A stretch of 41,609 nucleotides of DNA from Chloroflexota bacterium (GCA_029555965.1 JAKQHY010000181.1:1-41609), one strand, 5' to 3'; shown: positions 34,401-41,580, counted from the first letter of the stretch. Numbers and translations are program-made. Notes: a model not told the origin generated them from the sequence alone.

Positions 34401-35101
34401 ACGTGAATACAGGAATTACCACCACGCTGCTCGCGCGCCCCGGCAGCACCGTATCCAATATGGTTGGCTGTCCCGGCGACGATATGGACATCCTCCTGGA
34501 CGACAGCGCCGCGCAGTCCGTCGGCGAAGCGTGTCGCGCTGAAACGCCAGCTTACCCGCCCGGCGGCGTCTACCGCCCGCAAGAGCCATTGAGCGTCTTC
34601 AACGGTGTGAACTTTTCGGGGACGTGGCGGCTGCACGTTGCGGATCACGCGGGGGGGGATACCGGCGTCCTCAACCACTGGTGCCTGATCCCGACCACGC
34701 ACGACCCCGCGTTCACCTTCGCCCAGCCCATTCACACGGTGTGGAAAGATGCTGGCGCGGCGGCTATCGCAGTGAACCTGCATCCACCCGCCGACATCAC
34801 AGCGACGGTGACGTATGCTACCCATGACCTGACGGCGCTGGCCGGGCGCGACTATCTATCGGCCGGCGGCACGTTGACCTTCGCGCCGGGCGTAACCACC
34901 CAGGTTTTCACCGTCCCCATTCTTAACGATCCCACCAACACCCACAGCCGCACGGCCCGGCTCAACCTTGAACGCCCGGTTTCGGCCACGTTTGTGCTGC
35001 CGCAGCAGGCCATCCTGGCAATTGTAGCCCCACACCGGGTCTATCTGCCCATCACGCTCCGCAACTGGAAATGTACCGGGACGATCTGTTTGCCCAGATA
35101 G
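31451..35101 (+). CDS. large secreted S8 subtilisin-like protease
   Basis: A 1216-residue secreted protease. The signal peptide is cleaved near ARA-QT (about residue 28). A propeptide-like region (about 40-225) is followed by the S8 catalytic domain with Asp259 (VDITDDGID), His304 (GHGN) and Ser524 (SSGTSHAAP), and TGNDGPDS around the oxyanion Asn. The remainder holds a galactose-binding-like module (about 590-720), Ig/fibronectin-like repeats (about 730-925), a proprotein-convertase P domain (about 930-1085: NDSLLLPDF, FVGDLVVILEH, FSGTWRLHVAD) and a Calx-beta-like repeat (about 1100-1185). The tail VYLPITLRNWK may be a sorting or anchor signal. The ribosome binding site is AGGAGA. The uridine-kinase-like gene overlaps its end. 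Confidence 0.92.
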   Translation: MQKILPRIALWCLTAMLILPATMPARAQTPAAAPPPLVLLRLRAGDFDPLRAARPMARALAADEAGLRLIQFTGPIQESWYAALETTGLRVVAYLPDYAYLVWGTGAQLDRAQVAAPVRWSGVYQPYDALHPALHAPVADVTVNVKVQVYAHAAVSATLAAITEHAQMLQPPMPVLHYRNLAVQIAAADLGWLAALPGVVNVEPLHTPQQHDEIQGQILAGNLTADGARPAGPGYLTWLTATVGFTSAADAYPIVDITDDGIDDGDDTPRHPDFYEWGDPAKPDRLAYNVNWTNDPTANGVAGHGNLNASIVGGYNAQSGAAYTDADGYHYGLGINPFGRVAGSKVFANDGAWTYPYASYTPLVGSSYEHGARIVSNSWGASTQGGYTADEQEYDALARDAQPNIPGNQEILIIFSTGNDGPDSTSTTSPANAKNIISVGAAENYRPTWRDGCGFGPTSADNANDIATFSSRGPTRDGRNKPDLVAPGTHIQGAASQGTYTGDAVCDSYQPAGQTLYAASSGTSHAAPAIAGAASLATRHYQEKIGTAAPSPAMLKAYLINSTRYLNGEGAGDTLPSYSQGFGEVDLGLAFDETARLILDQTHIFHATGEVFTLSGTVADPAYPFRVTLVWMDAPGATFGAAYVNNLDLAVQVNGQTYLGNVFSGASSIPDGVSDPRNNVESVFLPAGSSGTFSLTITATNLAGDGIPGNGDPTDQDFALICYNCAPNTDFALHVAPPTQTICAGDHATFTLTTHGVNGFAHPIALESSGTPESASLTIQPNPLTPGESAQVILAPTDGVLAGSYPLTITGSAANSTHATHATLDVYTPVIAGVTRLTPHDGQVVPTAWPTLVWQGFPNVQQYDLSVAVTADFAAPLYTITIPAAGNIVSHTLALPLNYATDYYWRVTARNACGAGPDSAPGRFHTPQPPAEFCSEPYAAIPDNYAPGVNDSLLLPDFDALRDLNVAISITHNFVGDLVVILEHVNTGITTTLLARPGSTVSNMVGCPGDDMDILLDDSAAQSVGEACRAETPAYPPGGVYRPQEPLSVFNGVNFSGTWRLHVADHAGGDTGVLNHWCLIPTTHDPAFTFAQPIHTVWKDAGAAAIAVNLHPPADITATVTYATHDLTALAGRDYLSAGGTLTFAPGVTTQVFTVPILNDPTNTHSRTARLNLERPVSATFVLPQQAILAIVAPHRVYLPITLRNWKCTGTICLPR

Positions 35102-35718
35102 CGGACACCCTTGCCGGGATGCCCACGACACGGGCGCGCCTCGTGGGACTCAACGGGGTGGATACGTCCGGTAAAACTGTCTTCACGAACGCGCTGGCGG
35201 AGTTCCTGGCGGCGCGCGGGCAGCACGTAACCCTCATCCACGGGGATGACTTTCACCATCCGCGCGCCCTCCGCAGCCAAGGCCCCGACCCGGTGCGCGG
35301 ATACATCGCCCATGCGTTCAATCTTCCGCTGCTGGAAGCGGCGCTGCTGGCCCCGGCGCGGCGCGGCGCGAGCGTGGACAAGACGCTCACGCTGCTCGAT
35401 CTGGACAGCGACGCTTTCACACTCACGCGGCGGTACGTCATCCGCCCCGATACCGTCGTCCTGGTCGAGGGCGTGCTGCTCTTTCGCCCGCCCGTAGATG
35501 AGTATTTTGACCTGCGCATCTTCCTGCACGTGTCCTTCGATGAGGTATTGCGCCGCGTGGCCGTGCGGGATGTTCCCCGCTATGGGCCGGGCATCGTGGA
35601 TCGCTACCACGCCCGCTACATCCCCGCGCAACAATGGTATCTGGCAACGTATCGCCCTCAAGAGCGCAGCGATTTTGTGGTGGACAATACTGATTACCAG
35701 AATCCGGTTAGAGAATAA
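35071..35718 (+). CDS. uridine-kinase-like P-loop phosphotransferase
   Basis: A 215-residue kinase of the uridine kinase/phosphoribulokinase group. It has a Walker A GLNGVDTSGKT (about residues 26-36), HGDDFHHPRALR (the substrate-binding DDF), a central lid region, VLVEGVLLFRP (Walker B-like), and an RVAVRDVPRYG lid. It probably phosphorylates a nucleoside or sugar with ATP. The start MYRDDLFAQIADTL overlaps the protease gene by 31 bases. Its ribosome binding site is poor, but the N-terminus resembles relatives (xRDxLxxxLAxxI). An ATG at 35119 is the alternative, though it would leave very little before the Walker A motif. Confidence 0.85.
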   Translation: MYRDDLFAQIADTLAGMPTTRARLVGLNGVDTSGKTVFTNALAEFLAARGQHVTLIHGDDFHHPRALRSQGPDPVRGYIAHAFNLPLLEAALLAPARRGASVDKTLTLLDLDSDAFTLTRRYVIRPDTVVLVEGVLLFRPPVDEYFDLRIFLHVSFDEVLRRVAVRDVPRYGPGIVDRYHARYIPAQQWYLATYRPQERSDFVVDNTDYQNPVRE

Positions 35719-35730
35719 ATTTTGGAATGA

Positions 35731-35763
35731 AACTCAGCGTTCTCTGCGTCTCAGCGGTGAAAA
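35731..35763 (+). repeat. single-arm 9-mer repeat (AACTCAGCG, TTCTCTGCG, TCTCAGCGG)
   Basis: Three related 9-mers after the uridine-kinase-like stop. They resemble one arm of the composite elements at 41371-41580; no opposing arm is seen. Confidence 0.5.
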
Positions 35764-35769
35764 ATTCGG

Positions 35770-35797
35770 TTGACATCTCGTCCGGTCATGTTATACT
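35770..35797 (+). promoter_or_regulatory. sigma70-type promoter of the tRNA-Lys gene
   Basis: A perfect TTGACA (35770-35775), a 16-base spacer and TATACT (35792-35797). Transcription would start near 35804, a few bases before the tRNA. Confidence 0.75.
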
Positions 35798-35810
35798 ATC
35801 GCCGTCAAGC

Positions 35811-35884
35811 GGGTCGTTAGCTCAGCCCGGTAGAGCAGGGGCCTTTTAAGCCCAGGGCCACAGGTTCGAATCCTGTACGACCCA
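35811..35884 (+). tRNA. tRNA-Lys (anticodon UUU)
   Basis: The full cloverleaf can be drawn. The acceptor stem is GGGTCGT with ACGACCC, the D stem GCTC/GAGC, the anticodon loop CTTTTAA with anticodon TTT, and the T arm ACAGG-TTCGAAT-CCTGT, with discriminator base A. The anticodon stem has four pairs and a G-A mismatch at its top (27-43). CCA is not encoded and must be added after transcription. Confidence 0.96.
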
Positions 35885-35888
35885 TTAC

Positions 35889-35917
35889 AAGCCCAATCGG
35901 TTGATTGGGCTTTTTTA
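35889..35917 (+). terminator. intrinsic terminator of the tRNA-Lys gene
   Basis: AAGCCCAATC (35889-35898) pairs with GATTGGGCTT (35903-35912) around a GGTT loop, followed by TTTTATT. Confidence 0.92.
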
Positions 35918-35967
35918 TTGCCTCCGGTATAATCTTCATAGAACGAAAGAAGGGAGCGCCTCGCCAA

Positions 35968-36921
35968 ATGCGCGCTTTAGTATTGCAAGAGTTCCTGAGA
36001 ATTGTCGAAGATTATCCCCCACCTACGCCGTTGCCCGGTGAAGCCTTGATCCGCGTGCAAACGGTCGGAATTTGCCGGACAGACCTGGAGTTGCTTCACG
36101 GCTACAAGAATTTCCAGGGCATCCCCGGCCATGAATTTGTCGGCATCGTAGCATCCGCGCCGGACGCTCCCGCCTGGGAGGGTCGCCGCGTCGTCGGCGA
36201 GATCAACATTACCTGCGGCGTCTGCCGGATGTGCCGCATGGGGTATCCCACACATTGCCTGGCCCGCGCCACCCTGGGCCTGATTGAGCGCGGCGGGGCG
36301 CTGGCGGAATACCTAACCCTCCCCCTTCACAACCTGCATGCCGTGCCGGAGTCTGTCCCCAACGACGTCGCCGTCTTCACAGAGCCGCTGGCCGCCGCTT
36401 GCGAAATTCCCACGCAACTGCACCTCGCGCCCACCGACCGCGTCGTCGTGATTGGCGACGGCAAGCTCGGCCTGCTGTGTGCGCAGGTGTTGGCGCTCAC
36501 CGGCTGCGACCTCATCGTGCTCGGCCATCACCGAGACAAGCTGGACATCCTGGCCGGCCTGGGAATCGCCACAACTTTGGATGAAACCGCCATCGCGCCC
36601 GGCGCGGACATTGTTGTCGAGGCAACCGGGAATCCCAATGGCTACGCCGCCGCGCTGCGATTGGTGCGCCCACGCGGGACGATGGTGCTCAAGTCCACCT
36701 ACGCCGAGCAACTTACCACGGACTTTTCAGAGCTGGTGGTGCGTGAAATCACCCTGATCGGCTCGCGCTGTGGCCCGTTCCCGCCGGCGCTTTCCTTGCT
36801 GGAACGCGGGTTGGTTCAGGTGCGCCCGCTCATCCAGGCCCGCTATCCCCTGTCCGAGGCCATCCGCGCCTTTGATCATGCTGCGCGGCCCGGCGCGCTC
36901 AAGGTATTGGTAAATATTTGA
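35968..36921 (+). CDS. zinc-dependent MDR alcohol/polyol dehydrogenase
   Basis: A 317-residue medium-chain dehydrogenase. The catalytic zinc ligands are Cys36 (GICRTDLELLHG) and His55-Glu56 (GHEF). The structural zinc set is complete: Cys83, Cys86, Cys89 and Cys97 (CGVCRMCRMGYPTHC). The NAD(P) loop is VVIGDGKLGLLCAQ, and the second strand ends in LGHHRDKL. It should oxidise an alcohol or sugar alcohol with NAD(P). It is a little short for the family (about 340). The start at 35968 is the typical MRALVL; the longer open frame runs back over the tRNA terminator and is rejected. The aldolase gene follows after a repeat, which suggests shared sugar or polyol breakdown. Confidence 0.9.
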   Translation: MRALVLQEFLRIVEDYPPPTPLPGEALIRVQTVGICRTDLELLHGYKNFQGIPGHEFVGIVASAPDAPAWEGRRVVGEINITCGVCRMCRMGYPTHCLARATLGLIERGGALAEYLTLPLHNLHAVPESVPNDVAVFTEPLAAACEIPTQLHLAPTDRVVVIGDGKLGLLCAQVLALTGCDLIVLGHHRDKLDILAGLGIATTLDETAIAPGADIVVEATGNPNGYAAALRLVRPRGTMVLKSTYAEQLTTDFSELVVREITLIGSRCGPFPPALSLLERGLVQVRPLIQARYPLSEAIRAFDHAARPGALKVLVNI

Positions 36922-36932
36922 TTTTTTGTGAA

Positions 36933-37001
36933 GGGAGTAAGGAGTAAGGAGTATGAAGTATAGGATTACCCTTACTCCCTAATCCCTAATCCCTACTCCC
37001 C
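36933..37001 (+). repeat. GGAGTAA heptamer repeat with opposing arms
   Basis: GGGAGTAAGG-type units (GGAGTAA three times, then GAAGTAT) face CCTTACTCCC, TAATCCC, TAATCCC, TACTCCC. GGGAGTAAGG at 36933-36942 pairs with CCTTACTCCC at 36970-36979. The same sequence type is found at 16081-16146. A ribosome binding site AAGGAGG follows the right arm directly. Confidence 0.85.
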
Positions 37002-37017
37002 AAGGAGGCATTGATCT

Positions 37018-38301
37018 ATGAAATTCTCACTTTTGCACCCGCGCGATCAGCTCGTGACGACAATGGAACGCATCTACCACTACGGGATGACGACCACCTC
37101 TGGCGGCAACCTCTCCATCCTGGACGAGAACGGCGATATGTGGATCACGCCGGCTGGGGTGGACAAGGGCACGCTCAGGCCCGCTGACATTATTTGCGTA
37201 CACCCGGACGGCAACATCGTCGGCCCGCACAAACCGTCCTCAGAGTACCCCTTCCATCGCGCCATTTATACCCAGCGCCCCGACTTTCGCGCCATCGTCC
37301 ACGCGCACCCGCCGGCGTTGGTCGCGTTCAGTTTGGCGCGGCAGACGCCCGACACGCGCATCCTCGCCCAGACCCACGCGCTCTGCGGGCCGGTAGGCTA
37401 CGCGCCCTATCGCCTGCCCGGCAGCCTGGAACTGGGCGCGATTATCGCCGAAACGTTCGCGCAGGGGGTTGCATCGGTGCTGCTGGAAAATCACGGCATC
37501 GTCGCCGGAGGTGCAAGTTTGCTGACCGCGTTTCAACGCTTTGAGACGCTGGACTTTTGCGCGCGGACGCTCATCGCGGCAGCGAGGACGCACAACCAGG
37601 CGCAGCCGCTGAGTGATGAACAACTCGCTCTGGCGCAGCAAGAAGAGACGCTCCCGACATTCGCCCCGTCCGCACACACCGGCCGCGAACGTGAGTTGCG
37701 CCAGGAAATCGTCGCCTTCACCCGCCGCGCCTATCAGCGGCAGTTGATGACCAGCGCAGCCGGCAATGCGTCCGCCCGTGTGGATGCGCGCACATTCCTC
37801 ATCACCCCGCACGGTCAGGATCGGCTGCATTTTGAGATTGAGGACCTCGTATTGATCCAGGAAGGACGAGGCGAGCAGGGCAAGACGCCCAGTCGTATGG
37901 CGCGATTGCATCAAGCGATCTACGCGGCGCACCCCGATATTGGCGCGATCCTCATGGCCCAACCGCCCGGTGTGATGGCCTTCGGCGTCGCCGGGCAACC
38001 GCTCGACACGCGCCTCATCCCCGAAAGCTATATCATGCTGCGCGACATCCCGCTGCTACCTTACGGCGTCCAGTTTGGGGCATGGCAACAGGTTGCCACG
38101 CCTCTCTCGCCAGCAACGCCCGCCCTGTTGATCCAGAACGAGGCGCTCCTCACCACCGGCGCGACCTTGTTGCAGGCTTTTGATCGGATGGAAGTGGCCG
38201 AGTTCAGCGCACAGGCTGTGCTTCACACAACATCCCTGGGCGCGTTGGCGCCTATCGGCGACGCGGAGATTGCGGAGTTGGAGGCTAAGTTCTTATCGTG
38301 A
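37018..38301 (+). CDS. double class II aldolase/adducin protein with a degenerate second copy
   Basis: A 427-residue fusion of two class II aldolase (FucA/AraD/adducin) domains. Copy 1 (about 5-195) keeps the whole zinc site: Glu76 (SSEYPFHR), His95 and His97 (VHAHPP) and His159 (ENHG), with the phosphate loop TSGGNLS. Copy 2 (about 225-405) keeps the fold (TSAAGNASAR, HQAIYAAHPDIGA) but has Arg293, Met313, Gln315 and Glu375 at the four ligand positions, so it should not bind zinc. Copy 1 may cleave or epimerise a sugar phosphate such as fuculose-, rhamnulose- or ribulose-phosphate. Copy 2 may be structural or regulatory. AAGGAGG precedes the ATG. The dehydrogenase ahead hints at a common pathway. 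Confidence 0.88.
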   Translation: MKFSLLHPRDQLVTTMERIYHYGMTTTSGGNLSILDENGDMWITPAGVDKGTLRPADIICVHPDGNIVGPHKPSSEYPFHRAIYTQRPDFRAIVHAHPPALVAFSLARQTPDTRILAQTHALCGPVGYAPYRLPGSLELGAIIAETFAQGVASVLLENHGIVAGGASLLTAFQRFETLDFCARTLIAAARTHNQAQPLSDEQLALAQQEETLPTFAPSAHTGRERELRQEIVAFTRRAYQRQLMTSAAGNASARVDARTFLITPHGQDRLHFEIEDLVLIQEGRGEQGKTPSRMARLHQAIYAAHPDIGAILMAQPPGVMAFGVAGQPLDTRLIPESYIMLRDIPLLPYGVQFGAWQQVATPLSPATPALLIQNEALLTTGATLLQAFDRMEVAEFSAQAVLHTTSLGALAPIGDAEIAELEAKFLS

Positions 38302-38382
38302 GGAATGTTATATTTGGGGAAGCGTGAAAGCGTGGTTTGCAATTCGCAATTCGCCGTTCCGCCTATTTGGAGGTAGCTGCTC

Positions 38383-38985
38383 ATGGATCCTGTTGTGTAT
38401 ACGTCTGATCCTTCCGCTATAGAAGTTCGAGATATTATTTCCTTCTTTGCGATTGGGACAGGAGTTGTTGTAGGGGGTGTATCTTTCCTGATCGGGCTAT
38501 TGCTTACAATCCTTCCGTTGTTGGCGAAGCCGCCATCTTTCTCGTTTGCGGGAATGAGTTTTGCGCTCATTGGGTTTCTTATAGGGGCTTTTAATGTAAC
38601 AATCGGGGTGCGGTTATATAAGACCCGTTCGGGGAAGAATGATCTCGTGATTTTGAGTAGTAACACGATCACATACAGCACCGCGCGCGGCAAGACGGTT
38701 CTGCGTTTGAGTGACATTGTTGCGTTGGAGGGCAAATGGACGCCGACGCAGTGGCGACTCTCGTATGGAGGCGTGCGTATCCCTTCGGCCTATTGGACCT
38801 TTACGATCCGTGACCGGCGTAACCGGACGATTGCGTTCAGGGTTGGCTACTTCGAACAGTCGTTTAATGCAGCGCAGATTTTTCAAGACTTGCTGGCGCG
38901 CCTTCCTGATACCATCCCGGTCAATCCTTACCTGGTTGAGTACATTCAGACCGGTCAGCTTCTTGATCCGAATCGCAAGCAGTGA
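38383..38985 (+). CDS. 2-TM plus soluble-domain protein, first member of a paralogous set
   Basis: A 200-residue protein of no family I know. MDPVVYTSDPSAIEVRD is followed by two membrane segments (about 24-45 and 50-75) and a soluble C-terminal domain (about 85-190) with the pattern LVILSSNTITYSTARGKTVLRLSDIVALEGKWTP, AYWTFTIRDRRNR, LLARLPDTIPVNP and YIQTGQLLDPNRKQ. This is a strand-rich domain of about 110 residues, perhaps PH-like, as in bacterial PH or YdbT-type proteins. The same module occurs twice in the next gene. The ribosome binding site is GGAGGTAG. Base composition is visibly less GC-rich than that of the neighbours. Confidence 0.8.
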   Translation: MDPVVYTSDPSAIEVRDIISFFAIGTGVVVGGVSFLIGLLLTILPLLAKPPSFSFAGMSFALIGFLIGAFNVTIGVRLYKTRSGKNDLVILSSNTITYSTARGKTVLRLSDIVALEGKWTPTQWRLSYGGVRIPSAYWTFTIRDRRNRTIAFRVGYFEQSFNAAQIFQDLLARLPDTIPVNPYLVEYIQTGQLLDPNRKQ

Positions 38986-39044
38986 TCCTTCAATAAGGGA
39001 GAAGAATTATAGACGACTTTATAGTTTATACTCCAGTTCGCAAA

Positions 39045-40256
39045 ATGGTTTGGTTTCAAGCGATTGCACCCATTTTGGCTATTGTGATTTCCACCATCAT
39101 TGCCGGAGGGTTTTTCTTTTTTATCTTCATCACGGTAACATCCATCAAGAATGTGCCGCTGGGGGTTTGGCTTTTTTTGGGTGTGCTTTTGTTGGGAGCG
39201 CTGTTCTTTGGGTACCAGAGTATTTCGTCTGGAATCTCGGCGTTTAGAGAACGCGCAACCGGGAATGAACGGGTGATGTTGGGGCGTGACGGGATCATGT
39301 ACAAAGACGCGAACGGCGAAACCACGATGCGTTTGAAGGATATTGTGGCGCTGGAAAGTGTTTGGACGCCGCCGTATGAAAGGAATGAAGATCTTCACCC
39401 AGGCTACTGGACTTTTACTATAAAGGACTGTGACGGTCGAAAGCTTGAATTCGACTCCGCCGGTGAGCAGTATTTGTTCGACCCATGCCCAATTTTCCGG
39501 GATTTGACGGCGCGCCTTCCTGAAACTGTGCCGGTTGATCCGAATATCATCGCTTATGTTCAGGCCGGTAAATCCCCGGAGTTTGTGGTGAAGCCGCAAG
39601 CCCCGGTTGCGAATCCTCCTTCAAATAGTTGTTATACTTCAGGAGATGAGATTACCTACACTCCCAATATGGCGATGGTCACCGTTCAAGATATGGTTCT
39701 CAAACTTGCCCTTATCGTTGCCGTTGTTTTCTCGATCGGATCCCTGGTGTGTGTGTTGCCCCAGGTATTGCCAAATCTCTCGAAGGCGGGGGCTTCTTTA
39801 CCAGGTTGGGTTCTCCCTGTCATAGCTTTGGTGGTCATATTTGGCGCAGGGTTATCTTTTCTTCCAGTATTGTTCACGTTTCTAAAACGACCGACCGGAA
39901 ATGAACGGGTGATATTGAGCCGTGAGGCCATCACGTATAGGGATGCGAAGGGAGATACCACGTTGCGATTAACGGATATCGTTGCGATGGATGGCAAATG
40001 GACGCGGCCTCGTTCCCACCGTTCTTCCACCAGTGGATATCTTAGCCACTCTCCAGGTTATTGGACTTTCATTGTTAAAGATTCCTACGGCCAGAAGATC
40101 GAATTGCAGGTTTTTGCTAGAGAAAAGTCATTATTCGACGCATATTCGATTCTTCGCGAATTGTTAGTGCGCCTCCCTGGTCCCATTCCGGTGAATCCTT
40201 ACCTGGCTGAGTACGTTCAGACCGGTCAGATCCGCGATCCGAATCGCAAGCCGTGA
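39045..40256 (+). CDS. tandem-fused double copy of the 2-TM plus soluble-domain module
   Basis: A 403-residue protein made of two modules like the gene ahead (about 1-185 and 205-403). Each has two membrane segments and a soluble domain: GNERVMLGRDGIMYKDANGETTMRLKDIVALESVWTP in the first, GNERVILSREAITYRDAKGDTTLRLTDIVAMDGKWTR in the second. The ATG at 39045 has no ribosome binding site. The frame is open upstream to 38997, with AAGGGAGAA followed by codons from ATA at 39009 that read D-D-F-I-V-Y-T-P, matching the VVYTS start of the paralogue and the ITYTP at the inner junction. So the protein may start at 39009 on a non-standard or mutated codon (415 residues). Its last 16 bases and 9 bases around and past the stop copy those of the first gene. 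Confidence 0.8.
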   Translation: MVWFQAIAPILAIVISTIIAGGFFFFIFITVTSIKNVPLGVWLFLGVLLLGALFFGYQSISSGISAFRERATGNERVMLGRDGIMYKDANGETTMRLKDIVALESVWTPPYERNEDLHPGYWTFTIKDCDGRKLEFDSAGEQYLFDPCPIFRDLTARLPETVPVDPNIIAYVQAGKSPEFVVKPQAPVANPPSNSCYTSGDEITYTPNMAMVTVQDMVLKLALIVAVVFSIGSLVCVLPQVLPNLSKAGASLPGWVLPVIALVVIFGAGLSFLPVLFTFLKRPTGNERVILSREAITYRDAKGDTTLRLTDIVAMDGKWTRPRSHRSSTSGYLSHSPGYWTFIVKDSYGQKIELQVFAREKSLFDAYSILRELLVRLPGPIPVNPYLAEYVQTGQIRDPNRKP

Positions 40257-40309
40257 TCCTTGAAGAGATACAGAGACGTGTCTTTTTTACCTTTGCCGCG
40301 TCAGCGGCG

Positions 40310-40352
40310 ATTCCACTAACGGCTGACAGCTAACACCTGACAGCCCATAGCT
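40310..40352 (+). repeat. CTGACAG short-unit repeat
   Basis: GGCTGACAGC and CCTGACAGCC, with AGCTAACA and CATAGCTA between, before the ribosome binding site of the aldo/keto reductase. A weaker CAATTCG pair is found at 38341-38354, before the first 2-TM gene. Confidence 0.5.
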
Positions 40353-40374
40353 ATTTCCGACGGAGGACAAAGAA

Positions 40375-41376
40375 ATGTATATCGCTTACGAAAAACGCTA
40401 CGATGCGATGACGTTCCGCCGCTGCGGGCGCAGCGGACTGAGGCTGCCGGCGATTTCGCTGGGGCTGTGGCACAACTTTGGCGGCGTGGATGTCTACGAG
40501 ACTGGTCGCGCCGTCGTGCGCCGCGCGTTCGACCTGGGCATCACCCACTTCGATCTGGCGAACAACTACGGGCCGCCGCCCGGTTCCGCCGAGGAGACGT
40601 TCGGCAAGATTCTGCGGCAGGATTTGGCGCCGTACCGCGACGAACTCATCATTTCGACCAAAGCCGGTTACGGGATGTGGGCCGGGCCTTACGGCGACTG
40701 GGGATCGCGCAAATATCTTATCGCCAGCCTGGATCAGAGCCTCAAGCGGATGGGGCTGGACTACGTGGACATCTTCTACAGCCACCGCTTCGACCCGGAC
40801 ACGCCGCTGGAGGAGACGATGGGCGCGCTGGATTTCGCCGTGCGCAGCGGGCGCACGCTCTACGCGGGCATCTCCAACTACGATCCGCTCCAGACGCGCC
40901 GCGCGGCGCAGATTTTGCGCGACCTGGGGACGCCGTGCATCATCCACCAACCGGCTTACAATATGTTCAGGCGCTGGATCGAGGACGGCCTGCTGGACGT
41001 GTTGGACGAAGAAGGCGTCGGCTGCATCTGCTTCTCGCCGCTGGCGCAGGGCCTGCTGACGAACAAATACCTCGGCGGCGACATCCCCGCCGACTCCCGC
41101 GCGGCAAAGGCGCACGGCTTCCTGCGGCCCGCCCACATCACCGACGAAAAGCTGGCGCAGGTGCACGCGCTCAACGCCATCGCCCAGGCGCGCGGGCAGA
41201 CAATGGCGCAGTTGGCGCTCGCGTGGGTGCTGCGGCACAAGGGCGTCACCTCCGCGCTGATCGGCGCGAGCAAAGTCGCGCAGGTTGAGGACGCCGTCGG
41301 CGCGCTGGCGAAGATGGAGCTTGCGAAGGAAGAGCTGGCCGCAATTGAGGAGATTCTCAAATCGGCGGCTGGATGA
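40375..41376 (+). CDS. gpr: aldo/keto reductase, L-glyceraldehyde 3-phosphate reductase-like
   Basis: A 333-residue aldo/keto reductase close to E. coli YghZ (Gpr). It has the early MTFRRCGRSGLRLPAISLGLWHNFGG, FDLANNYGPPPGSAEETFGKIL (catalytic Asp and Tyr), STKAGYGMWAGPYGDWGSRKYL (catalytic Lys, plus the subfamily insert) and DIFYSHRFDPDTP (catalytic His), then the NADPH site ALIGASKVAQVEDAVGAL. Gpr reduces L-glyceraldehyde 3-phosphate and detoxifies methylglyoxal. GGAGGAC precedes the ATG at 40375. The stop codon is inside the first unit of a repeat element. It may share a sugar theme with the dehydrogenase and aldolase upstream, though the 2-TM genes lie between. Confidence 0.93.
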   Translation: MYIAYEKRYDAMTFRRCGRSGLRLPAISLGLWHNFGGVDVYETGRAVVRRAFDLGITHFDLANNYGPPPGSAEETFGKILRQDLAPYRDELIISTKAGYGMWAGPYGDWGSRKYLIASLDQSLKRMGLDYVDIFYSHRFDPDTPLEETMGALDFAVRSGRTLYAGISNYDPLQTRRAAQILRDLGTPCIIHQPAYNMFRRWIEDGLLDVLDEEGVGCICFSPLAQGLLTNKYLGGDIPADSRAAKAHGFLRPAHITDEKLAQVHALNAIAQARGQTMAQLALAWVLRHKGVTSALIGASKVAQVEDAVGALAKMELAKEELAAIEEILKSAAG

Positions 41377-41580
41377 AAATTTTCACCGCAGAGACGCCAA
41401 GCTCGCCAAGTTTTTGTTTTTTACTTTGCGTCTTTGCGCCTTTGCGTGAAATAGTCTTTTATTTTCAGAGGAATTCATCATTAACCGGCGGTTCACCAGC
41501 GGTTGGATGAAAATTTTCACCACAAAGGACACGAAGGACACAAAGGGTTTTCTCTGTGAACTCTGTGATCTCTGTGGCTA
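41371..41580 (+). repeat. two composite repeat elements with opposing arms
   Basis: GGATGAAAATTTTCACC occurs at 41371-41387 and 41505-41521. Each is followed by a two-arm array. In copy 1 units GCAGAGAC, GCCAAGCTC, GCCAAG face CTTTGCGTC, TTTGCGCC, TTTGCGTG. In copy 2 CACAAAGGA, CACGAAGGA, CACAAAGGG face TCTGTGAAC, TCTGTGATC, TCTGTGGC. The first copy covers the stop of the aldo/keto reductase gene. I recall very similar CACAAAGGA/TCTGTGATC elements from several unrelated phyla. Confidence 0.85.

Noticed and set aside
31850-34825. Minus-strand frames of 356 and 457 codons
   Set aside because: Both are antisense to the subtilase, which has intact Asp-His-Ser motifs on the plus strand. The shadow proteins are repetitive Gly/Val/Arg.
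41371-41580. Mobile element with transposase
   Set aside because: No transposase frame or terminal target duplication is visible; only short-unit arrays.
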